From Candidatus Parcubacteria bacterium (GTDB lineage Bacteria > Patescibacteriota > Patescibacteriia > CAIXNZ01): a DNA stretch of 32,361 nucleotides. The notes under the pieces were generated by a model. That model was not told the origin of the DNA and made no database searches. It was given only the letters and a program-made list of their open reading frames with translations. The translations under genes were made by a program, and so were the position numbers. Of the stretch, positions 17,606-24,426 are shown one piece after another (within the stretch, counting starts at the first letter, position 1; every line of letters begins with the position of its first letter). The stretch lies in assembly GCA_026395755.1 (NCBI GenBank), contig JAPLYC010000099.1, positions 1 to 32,361 on the forward strand. Reading direction: 5' to 3'.

Positions 17606-18640
17606 TTAAAAATTTCCTAAAATACTATAACTAATCAACTGATTATAAAATCCGGCTTTAGTCTGGGGAGATACTGCTAATCTAAGTGTAATTAAAGCGC
17701 TTGTGGATAAGTCTCCTTGTATATAATTATACACTGAATTGGCACTTAATAAAAGAGCACCTGTGGATGAAACAGGAGTATCATCATCGCTGTAATCCCC
17801 TGCCTTGATCATGCCTGTCCCGGCTGTTAAAGCCAGACCATAACCCTCGGTTCCGGCAGTAACTATCTGGTCTTCGGTTATATTGGCAATAGTAGCCTGG
17901 CTATTACTCAAATTGCCGTCAGCTTGGATAAAAACCTGAAATCCCGTAGGTAAATTAGTTTCCGGTGCCAGGCGATAAGAACATTCACTGACAGCACTAT
18001 GGGAAATAACGCCGAAATTACAGCCTGTAAACACTCCGTTATCATCGCTATTACGCAGTTCAAAGCTTATGCTGGGCTCAATCGTGCCTGTAAAACCAAC
18101 CATATCAGTAGTTAAAATCTGGGTAGAAATAGTACCCATATCGCCAAAACTGCCTGAAAGACTGATATAATAGGCACCTGCTATATCCGGATTATATATA
18201 TGCTTATCTCCCACTACCTGGTGGCTCGCGTTGGTACCGATTTTAATGGTTATAATTGAACCTGACGCAATTGTATCAGTATCATTTTGGGTAAAAGTAA
18301 TCGTTTGACCTGAAATAACAGCTCCGATATTGCCACCCACGCCGGTTCCGGCTGTTAAGCCTAAGTTTTTATTGGCTCCGTCATCCAATAAATCAATATC
18401 CGTATAATCAATTTGAGTCAGATCAAAACCGGTATCAAAATATACTTCCAGAGTTTTATCCGGTGCCCAATCAGACGATGTGGTAAAGGTAATTTCATGA
18501 TTAGCGGCTGTCGCAATAGTCTGGCTGCTTAATTGATCGCTAAAATCGGAAACCAAGCCGGCTTTGACCTGGTGAAATAATAAATATGAGATACCCAATA
18601 GTAATAATATTAACAAATTTTGAATCCGATGTTTCAGCAT
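17606..18640 (-). CDS. Secreted two-domain protein with divergent -NF C-terminal domain
   Basis: A 344-residue protein from the ATG at 18640; a TTG three codons upstream is possible but less likely. The signal peptide has a hydrophobic core near 8-22. The N-terminal domain (about 30-160) begins LSDQLSSQTIATAANHEITF and contains VYFDTGFDLTQIDYTDIDL and a NPDIAGAYYISL strand; its opening closely resembles the dockerin-bearing protein at 27035-28378. The C-terminal domain (about 184-344) keeps CNFG and the ending YNQLISYSILGNF, but the CGY is CSY and the third and fourth cysteines are missing. It starts 15 nt after the 135-residue protein stop, so the two are probably one transcript. Confidence 0.8.
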   Translation of the reverse strand: MLKHRIQNLLILLLLGISYLLFHQVKAGLVSDFSDQLSSQTIATAANHEITFTTSSDWAPDKTLEVYFDTGFDLTQIDYTDIDLLDDGANKNLGLTAGTGVGGNIGAVISGQTITFTQNDTDTIASGSIITIKIGTNASHQVVGDKHIYNPDIAGAYYISLSGSFGDMGTISTQILTTDMVGFTGTIEPSISFELRNSDDNGVFTGCNFGVISHSAVSECSYRLAPETNLPTGFQVFIQADGNLSNSQATIANITEDQIVTAGTEGYGLALTAGTGMIKAGDYSDDDTPVSSTGALLLSANSVYNYIQGDLSTSALITLRLAVSPQTKAGFYNQLISYSILGNF

Positions 18641-18655
18641 AGTTATCAAGCTAAA

Positions 18656-19063
18656 TCACGCCAATTTATGGCGGCTTTTAGGTATTCTCCGGCAATATTT
18701 AAAAAATTTATCAAATACCCACAATAATAACCATAACGATAGAGCAAAACCTATTCGTATACCCCAAAGCAATAATGAACTGAAAATCTGATCATATACA
18801 GTCTGAGCTTCTTGCTCGGCTTTAAGCGGATTTTGCTCTCTATCAGCCTGTAAACCCAATATTTTTTCAAAATAATACAAATACTTATTTTCTGACGACG
18901 AAGATTGTTTTTGCACCTGTATCTGACTCTTATTGCTATTTTTGTTTAAATCAGTTACCGGCACAAAACCGCTCACATTCATACTGGATTGGCTGTGGCC
19001 GATTGATAAAATAAGGAGGTTTAGGAATATAGAGATTATAATGATAAATAAGGCTTTACGCAT
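18656..19063 (-). CDS. Small secreted/membrane protein with signal peptide and C-terminal anchor
   Basis: I do not recognise this 135-residue protein. It has an N-terminal signal (about 4-24, ILSIGHSQS), a polar Ser/Gln/Lys-rich extracellular middle part, and a C-terminal membrane helix (about 95-117, LLLWGIRIGFALSLWLLLW) followed by a strongly basic tail (KYCRRIPKSRHK). This signal-anchor-basic tail layout is like small surface-anchored proteins in WxL loci of Gram-positive bacteria, but there is no LPXTG motif before the helix. It sits directly upstream of a -NF domain protein gene, with which it is probably co-transcribed; a role as a local membrane partner is inference. Confidence 0.7.
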   Translation of the reverse strand: MRKALFIIIISIFLNLLILSIGHSQSSMNVSGFVPVTDLNKNSNKSQIQVQKQSSSSENKYLYYFEKILGLQADREQNPLKAEQEAQTVYDQIFSSLLLWGIRIGFALSLWLLLWVFDKFFKYCRRIPKSRHKLA

Positions 19064-19117
19064 GGATTTTATTAACTAAAAACTAAGAGCTAAAATGTTA
19101 TAACTTAATGTTAAAAT

Positions 19118-19482
19118 TTAAAACTTTTTACTCTTTAGTGTCAAAATACTGGAAGATAACATCTTTATAATCTCATCTAATCCTTTAATTAAAACATCAA
19201 GTTGGTCCATATTCATTTTGGTCGCATCTTTTAGCAAATTTAGCCAATAATTACTTTCATGAGCTGATTTTAAGGCAATTTGATAATACCTGATGAAGTC
19301 CTTGCGAGAAGAAGCAGCCTTGGCTTCAACTATATTAGCTCCAATCGATGTTGATGACCTTAAAAGCTGATCTAAAATTACCCAATAAACTTTTTTTCAG
19401 GCAATATTTCAATAAACCTTATTATTGAGATTGAAAAGTTATAGGACCTATATCTCAAATCAAATTTTAAATTATCTTCCAT
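19118..19482 (-). pseudogene. Four-helix-bundle protein (S23/23S-IVS type), frameshifted
   Basis: From the ATG at 19482 the reading starts MEDNLKFDLRYRSYNFSISI and stops after about 34 codons. A one-base shift at an A-run (7 T on the plus strand, 19391-19397) restores a good match to the four-helix-bundle family once linked to 23S rRNA intervening sequences: YWVILDQLLRSSTSIGAN, then EAKAASSRKDFIRYYQIALK and SAHESNYWLNLL, ending at the stop 19118-19120. One extra A would make a continuous gene of about 121 residues. It may therefore be a recent mutation or a homopolymer sequencing error. These small proteins are widespread in CPR genomes; their function is not settled. Confidence 0.8.
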
Positions 19483-19502
19483 AGTTTTTACATTTTACAT
19501 TT

Positions 19503-19571
19503 AAGTTCTTAGTTTTTTAAATAAAACTTCCATAGTTCTTAGTTCTTACATCTAAGTTCTTAGTTGTTAAC
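19503..19571. repeat. Degenerate word repeat (aagttcttagtt family)
   Basis: The 12-mer aagttcttagtt occurs at 19503-19514 and 19554-19565, with further partial copies between. It fills the spacer upstream of the frameshifted four-helix-bundle gene. Confidence 0.5.
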
Positions 19572-19622
19572 AAGAACAACCAAATAACAACTATACACTA
19601 ATAAACTAGCCATTAAAACCAT

Positions 19623-19653
19623 AAGAGGGACCATGCAAATCACAGCCCCTCTT
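19623..19653 (-). terminator. Hairpin after the DUF916-like gene
   Basis: A 7-bp inverted repeat (aagaggg at 19623-19629, ccctctt at 19647-19653) with a 17-nt loop lies about 40 nt past the stop at 19693. No clean U-run follows on the minus strand, so the call is weak. Confidence 0.25.
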
Positions 19654-19692
19654 TGTAAATGTTCAAAATATTGTAGTAATGTCAAAAATCAA

Positions 19693-20688
19693 TTATTTCT
19701 TTGCTTTTGCAACTTTGGTATACTTTTTCAAAAGCCAAGCATTGTATTTCTTAACCAGGAAGTAAATAATGATAACTACCAGCAAGATGACAACCAAATT
19801 TACAATAATGACATGCCAGGGAATTACCCAGAAACTGGTAGAAGCATTAAGCATATTAGCTGCTGTGCCATAGCTTAAACTCAAATCAGCAGTATATTTA
19901 CCAAAAGCATAATTTTCTTTTTCCTGCCTGTATTTACCCCAAAAAGTCGTTGCCCCCTTAGCATTGGCATTTTTCACCCAACTGGCGTCATATTTGCGGA
20001 TCTGATCAGGTAAAATATTACCGCCTGTTTCATTCACTATCACCTTGCCTGCTTCAGAACCAAACATGTTTTTAATCACAATGGAACCGGTCGGTTTGAG
20101 ATGGACATTGCCTGAATTTTTAACTCTGATATTGAAATCAACCGGTAATGATAAAAATGATTTTGCAGTGGTGCCAAATTCCGCTAATTCAGCGGACTCC
20201 TTAATTTCACCGGCAATCTTGACCAAGACTAAAGCGCCTAATCTGCTGGTAATTCCTACCTGGGAAACATTAGCTTTTGCTGTCGGAGGCACACTGCTTA
20301 AGAAAATAGCAGCATAATGACCGCCCGGACCTGCAAATTGAGGCACGGCAATTGTAAAAGGAATTTCTACTGTTTGGCCGGCCTGAATACTGATATTGTC
20401 AAAGCCAAATTTAATCCAAGCTGCCAAATCAACTTCTTCGGTTTTGCCTTCTACGAATTCAGGCGCGCCTGTTTCACCTGAAGCAGTGAATTTAACCGCG
20501 GACAAATAATAGGTTTCCGCTGTAGTGTTTTCATTGTGCACTTTTAGCACCTGGTTAATGATGTCGCCTTTTTTGGCGTCAATCTCCAGAATCGGAGGAG
20601 AAATGGTAAGAGCATTGCCAGCCAAAGGCAGCAAAATCCCCAAAAGCATGCCGACCATCACTAAACTACATATTTTTTTTGTTTTCAT
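19693..20688 (-). CDS. DUF916/WxLIP-like membrane-anchored surface protein
   Basis: A 331-residue protein with a signal peptide (about 6-25, LLGILLPLAGNA), two Ig-like domains and a C-terminal membrane helix (about 287-312) with a basic cytoplasmic tail (KYTKVAKAKK). The first domain (27-160) starts LTISPPILEIDAKKGD, has a VLKVHNENTT strand and a PGGHYAAIFLSS segment, as in DUF916-type domains; the second (about 175-275) includes NIRVKNSGNVHLKPTGSI. In Gram-positive WxL loci, such proteins bind peptidoglycan or host ligands and partner with WxL-domain proteins. Here it lies between -NF domain genes and 44 nt after one of them. A good Shine-Dalgarno (AAAGGGG) precedes the ATG. Family assignment is by pattern only. 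Confidence 0.75.
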   Translation of the reverse strand: MKTKKICSLVMVGMLLGILLPLAGNALTISPPILEIDAKKGDIINQVLKVHNENTTAETYYLSAVKFTASGETGAPEFVEGKTEEVDLAAWIKFGFDNISIQAGQTVEIPFTIAVPQFAGPGGHYAAIFLSSVPPTAKANVSQVGITSRLGALVLVKIAGEIKESAELAEFGTTAKSFLSLPVDFNIRVKNSGNVHLKPTGSIVIKNMFGSEAGKVIVNETGGNILPDQIRKYDASWVKNANAKGATTFWGKYRQEKENYAFGKYTADLSLSYGTAANMLNASTSFWVIPWHVIIVNLVVILLVVIIIYFLVKKYNAWLLKKYTKVAKAKK

Positions 20689-20732
20689 ATACCCCTTTTC
20701 TTTAATATTTAATATTATTTAATTAATTATTT

Positions 20733-21815
20733 TTAAAAATTGCCGACTACTGTGATTGTCACCAGCTGTGTATAAGCGCCAGGAGCCTGGGTGCCGATTA
20801 TTCTGGCTACATGACAGATGGATGTATTGCCGGTTGTTACACCACCGTCAACAGCTGTAGCTGATGAAGCAAAGGTCTGAGCAGCTGCATTATCCAAAGA
20901 ACCGATCGGAACATCGAATGATAAAGCATCATTATTTATAGCTGCGCAATTTGCCCAGTTTACTCCCAAAGCCGGGTAAACAGATCCCGTATCTTGGGTA
21001 ACTATTCCGATACCATATTCTGAATTTGTAATTACTCCACCATCAATCTGGTCATTATCATCGCCGTCAGCTTCACGCATAATTGAATATGCCCCATAAC
21101 GTAAACCACCATCTGACTGTATTGCTCCCGTATAACCTCCGATAGCGTTGGTACCCACGGTTACATCATAACCGCAAGATTTAAAAGCACTTGCGCTCAA
21201 AACCCCTAAATCACAAGTATGGCTGGATAATGTCAGGCTTAAAACCGGATCAACAGTACCATAAATAACTACCTGATTGCCCCCAACAGCATTGATAAAG
21301 ACTGCAGCCACACCAGTATCTTCCAGTGTATCAGCATCTGCCCCGGCTCCTCCAAAAAGCCCATCATCACCCAAATCCCAGGTAGTAACTGTAATTATAT
21401 AATCACCTGGAATTGTCGGATTAACAAGATGGGAATTACTTAATGTTACTGTAATTGCATTATCAGGTACAGTACCACCTGTAGTTATAGGAATCTGCAA
21501 ATTTTGTCCGCTTTTAACAGCGGTTCCTTTAGTTGGATTTCCGCCAGTTTGAGTTACCGCCACATCAGCATTTAACACTCCAGTAATATCATAATCCGTT
21601 TCAAAATTAATTTGAATACCATCGCCATCATTTACTTCTGTAGCCGGATCAAATACAAAAGTCCCATTGACAGCTGCTGAAACTTCATAGTTGCTTAGAG
21701 ACGACTGGATAAAAGTGATGGAACCAGCCTGGGCATTCGGGATATTGATCAGACTCAACGAGAAAATCATGACAATGATTCCCCCGATGGATAAGAACTT
21801 AAAAAATTTCTTCAT
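20733..21815 (-). CDS. Secreted two-domain protein with C-terminal four-Cys -NF domain
   Basis: A 360-residue protein with signal peptide (hydrophobic 9-23, cleavage plausible after NAQA at 30). The N-terminal beta domain (about 31-165) includes INFETDYDITGVLNADVAV and the strand LVNPTIPGDYIITVTTWD. The C-terminal domain (about 185-360) has CDLGVL (C201), CGYDVTV (C213), a middle C294, SICHVARI and ends YTQLVTITVVGNF. It heads a probable two-gene operon with the DUF916-like gene, from an extended -10 promoter at 21911-21919, which is the most direct link in the window between the two families. Predicted exported and retained at the surface; mechanism unknown. Confidence 0.83.
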   Translation of the reverse strand: MKKFFKFLSIGGIIVMIFSLSLINIPNAQAGSITFIQSSLSNYEVSAAVNGTFVFDPATEVNDGDGIQINFETDYDITGVLNADVAVTQTGGNPTKGTAVKSGQNLQIPITTGGTVPDNAITVTLSNSHLVNPTIPGDYIITVTTWDLGDDGLFGGAGADADTLEDTGVAAVFINAVGGNQVVIYGTVDPVLSLTLSSHTCDLGVLSASAFKSCGYDVTVGTNAIGGYTGAIQSDGGLRYGAYSIMREADGDDNDQIDGGVITNSEYGIGIVTQDTGSVYPALGVNWANCAAINNDALSFDVPIGSLDNAAAQTFASSATAVDGGVTTGNTSICHVARIIGTQAPGAYTQLVTITVVGNF

Positions 21816-21910
21816 AGTAATTTAATTATTTATAATATTTAATAATAATTTAATAAACTAACTAAAACAAGCTTTTTCAAGGCTTATTTTAATCTCATTT
21901 ACCTAAGGTT

Positions 21911-21919
21911 ATTATAGCA
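21911..21919 (-). promoter_or_regulatory. Extended -10 promoter for the -NF protein/DUF916 pair
   Basis: TGC followed by a perfect TATAAT (minus strand, 21919-21911) lies about 96 nt upstream of the ATG at 21815. No clear -35. The 206-bp spacer at 21816-22021 is the longest unbroken spacer inside the surface locus and otherwise holds only AT-rich sequence. Confidence 0.5.
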
Positions 21920-22021
21920 CAAAATAAATGATTTGTTTTGGGTTAGCAAAGAAAATCTGTGGATAACTAAGTAAGTCTAAAATAGTAAATCTAAAGTTAA
22001 AAGTAATGGGTAAATATTTTT

Positions 22022-23620
22022 TTAAAAATTCGCAATAACAGTAAGGGTTACTGTATGAGAATATAATCCCGGAGGCGTATCATAGCTAATAGTCGCCATA
22101 TGACAAAAAACTATAAGTTCTTCCGCCACAGGTTCCCAATTATTACCCCACAAAATAGGGGTATTTTCAAATGGTATCCCGTACCGGTCAGGTGTTGTTG
22201 TACCATCATAAGTTGCGCATTCATCAATATCATAGCTATCATCTAAATCTAACAAACCATAAGTTTCCGTACCGGGTGTATATGGTTCAGAACCCACATA
22301 ATCAGTCATTTCATGGCCGCCCGGGATTTGAAATTTATGATCTTGCCCTATGTATTGGACATAACCATTAAGAGCATTAGTGCTAACAGTCGCGTAATAA
22401 CCGCAGGTATTTAGCACGCCCGGGTCAATAGTCCCTAAATCACAGGTATTACTGGATAATGCAAAAGAAATGGTCGGATCTACTGCTGCAGTTATATTGA
22501 CATCATCATCTAATGGCTTAGGATAAATAACAACATCCTTACTTCCTTCATCAATTATGCTATCCAATCTAGTAAATGCCCCGTCATAACCTTCGCAGTA
22601 GAAGTTATATGTTTGAATTGTTATGGGATAAACACCAGATGATAGGGGCAAGCTTAAATTTGTATCCGGATATATAAGGTTTTCAATACCAATAACAACC
22701 TCATCGCCTCCCGGGATTACCCACTCTGACCAAGGAAAAAACGAAAAGCCAAAGCAAATAGCATCTTCACAACCATTTACGGCATCATCAACTAGAAAAG
22801 GAGCAGGAGGATGTCCCCAAGGAACAGCTTCTTTATAAATCGTAACATCAGAGATGTCTATAGCCGATAAGTTAAAATTGGGTCCAAAATATATTTTTAC
22901 GCCATTTTGATAACAACCATCATCCATCCCAACAAAATGAGTTGGGGTAAAACGTATCTCGGCCTTACATACTGGCGTACTATCAAAATTAGTTTCATTC
23001 GTACATTCTTCAGACACCGTATTCCAATCATAAAAATTAACGTCGCTCAAATTTATGGGGGCAGGAGAAATAATGCCGGCAGTAATAGTGCTCGTATCAA
23101 TACCCTTACCAAAACTGTCCGTAACATCCATTTGAATCTCGTAATCACCGACAGTATATGGTGTTCTGATTTTATTATTAGCAATCACGATATTCATATA
23201 GCTACCTGCTGCGCAAATATCCGTATCAGTAGAGTCTCCTAAGGTTATAGTGATAATATCCGCATCAATTCCTTCGCCGTCAGTGACAACTACCGTTTCA
23301 TCATCCATTACATTAGCATCATCATCGCAAGTGATAGTAACATCCGCCGTCCCCACGGCGCCCACATTAAATTGATTTTTTTGATCTGCCGAAAAATCAA
23401 CAAAAGTTAGAATTATCTTATCAGAATCAGTACCGCTTATTTCCTCAATTAAATTAAAAACTCCGGCGGTTATATTAATATTGATGGGAACAGCATTAGT
23501 TGAGATTTTATAACTGCTTAATTGTACACTTCCCTCGGCGCTAGCCAACCTGGGATAAAATAACGTTAAATAAAAAACTAAAAGTATTAAAAAAGAGGCT
23601 TTGGCAAAATATGATTTCAT
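22022..23620 (-). CDS. Secreted protein with two beta domains and C-terminal four-Cys -NF domain
   Basis: A 532-residue protein with a signal peptide (about 8-28, ending ASAEG). It appears to hold two tandem beta domains: one at about 29-185, with VGDYEIQMDVTDS near its end, and one at about 190-365, with VKIYFGPNFNLSAIDISDVT (241-260) and SSGVYPITIQTYNF; the latter has extra cysteines. The C-terminal domain (about 375-532) has CDLGTI, CGYYATV, DECATYD, FCHMATI and ends YSHTVTLTVIANF. It is therefore a longer relative of the proteins at 20733-21815 and 16370-17554. It follows the 249-residue protein by 56 nt. Function is not known; the layout suggests a surface protein. Confidence 0.82.
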   Translation of the reverse strand: MKSYFAKASFLILLVFYLTLFYPRLASAEGSVQLSSYKISTNAVPININITAGVFNLIEEISGTDSDKIILTFVDFSADQKNQFNVGAVGTADVTITCDDDANVMDDETVVVTDGEGIDADIITITLGDSTDTDICAAGSYMNIVIANNKIRTPYTVGDYEIQMDVTDSFGKGIDTSTITAGIISPAPINLSDVNFYDWNTVSEECTNETNFDSTPVCKAEIRFTPTHFVGMDDGCYQNGVKIYFGPNFNLSAIDISDVTIYKEAVPWGHPPAPFLVDDAVNGCEDAICFGFSFFPWSEWVIPGGDEVVIGIENLIYPDTNLSLPLSSGVYPITIQTYNFYCEGYDGAFTRLDSIIDEGSKDVVIYPKPLDDDVNITAAVDPTISFALSSNTCDLGTIDPGVLNTCGYYATVSTNALNGYVQYIGQDHKFQIPGGHEMTDYVGSEPYTPGTETYGLLDLDDSYDIDECATYDGTTTPDRYGIPFENTPILWGNNWEPVAEELIVFCHMATISYDTPPGLYSHTVTLTVIANF

Positions 23621-23676
23621 GCTTTCGTATTAAAACTTAAAAAATATATTCGTTAGAATAAATGATATCACCAAAC

Positions 23677-24426
23677 CTAAAAGATAGGTATGAATTCATA
23701 AGTCAAAACCGTCTCGTAAGCGCCGGCGGGTGTGTCATCGGCAATATTAACTATAGCTGTAACAGTGAAATTTGTCTGATAAGAGTAGCTCTCAGCATAA
23801 GCAATGGTATCGCCCTCATGAAAAGCAAATTTATTAACCTGATTATAATTAGGAGCTGCCAAGCCAATGCCGCCACTGGGATTAGCGCCTAATGCCGGCA
23901 AAGTGTTTCTGACTAAATTAAGTCCAAATTGTTCAGCGCCGATTGAAATTGAAGCAGCAGTAGTGCCAATAGGCTCAATTGTGTAATCAGCCGAATGCAA
24001 GGACTGGCCGTAAACTTTAATCGTATAACCTTCTTTGGCATTGGTATAAGCGGAAAAAATATGAGTGGCATAACGCGTTATTTTAGGCGAAAGTTCGCCA
24101 AAATCCAAATTTACAGACTGTACGCTAAAACCAACTGTCGGTTCACCTTCAATGCCGGAAAATGCTGTCCGCTGACCAAAATTAGCACTCTCGCTCCGGC
24201 CGGCAGTAAATTCAGACAAATTGGAATCAACTTTAAACCCGGTGCTGTTGGTCAGTCCCCCGCCGGCATCAAATGTATCTATCCAAATCTGGTAATTATC
24301 ACTGGACATACCGGCAATTGACTGATGCGCCAAAGTAATGACCACTGCTAAAACCAGAAGCTTGATTACAACCCTTAAATCTTTCTGCAATTTTTTAATT
24401 TGCTTACTCTTTTTTCTTTTTTGCAT
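23677..24426 (-). CDS. Small secreted protein with divergent, cysteine-free C-terminal domain
   Basis: Read from the ATG at 24426 (249 residues, MQKRKKSKQIKK); a longer start would overlap the cohesin-protein gene by 77 nt and add an unlikely leader before the signal peptide, whereas this start overlaps by only 23 nt. The signal helix is at about 20-39. Residues about 39-93 contain SSDNYQIWIDTFDAGGG and STGFKVDSNLSEF with SESANFGQ, a pattern seen in many secreted proteins where Y/F-containing units repeat. The C-terminal part (about 97-249) follows the neighbouring domains in outline: LDFGEL, EQFGLNL, and last strand PAGAYETVLTYEFIPIF, but has no cysteines and ends IPIF instead of xNF. Relationship to the -NF family is probable but distant. 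Confidence 0.72.
   Translation of the reverse strand: MQKRKKSKQIKKLQKDLRVVIKLLVLAVVITLAHQSIAGMSSDNYQIWIDTFDAGGGLTNSTGFKVDSNLSEFTAGRSESANFGQRTAFSGIEGEPTVGFSVQSVNLDFGELSPKITRYATHIFSAYTNAKEGYTIKVYGQSLHSADYTIEPIGTTAASISIGAEQFGLNLVRNTLPALGANPSGGIGLAAPNYNQVNKFAFHEGDTIAYAESYSYQTNFTVTAIVNIADDTPAGAYETVLTYEFIPIF

Noticed and set aside
19118-19482. Programmed ribosomal frameshift in the four-helix-bundle gene
   Set aside because: This family is normally a single frame, and no stimulatory stem or Shine-Dalgarno-like element is evident; one missing A is a simpler reason.
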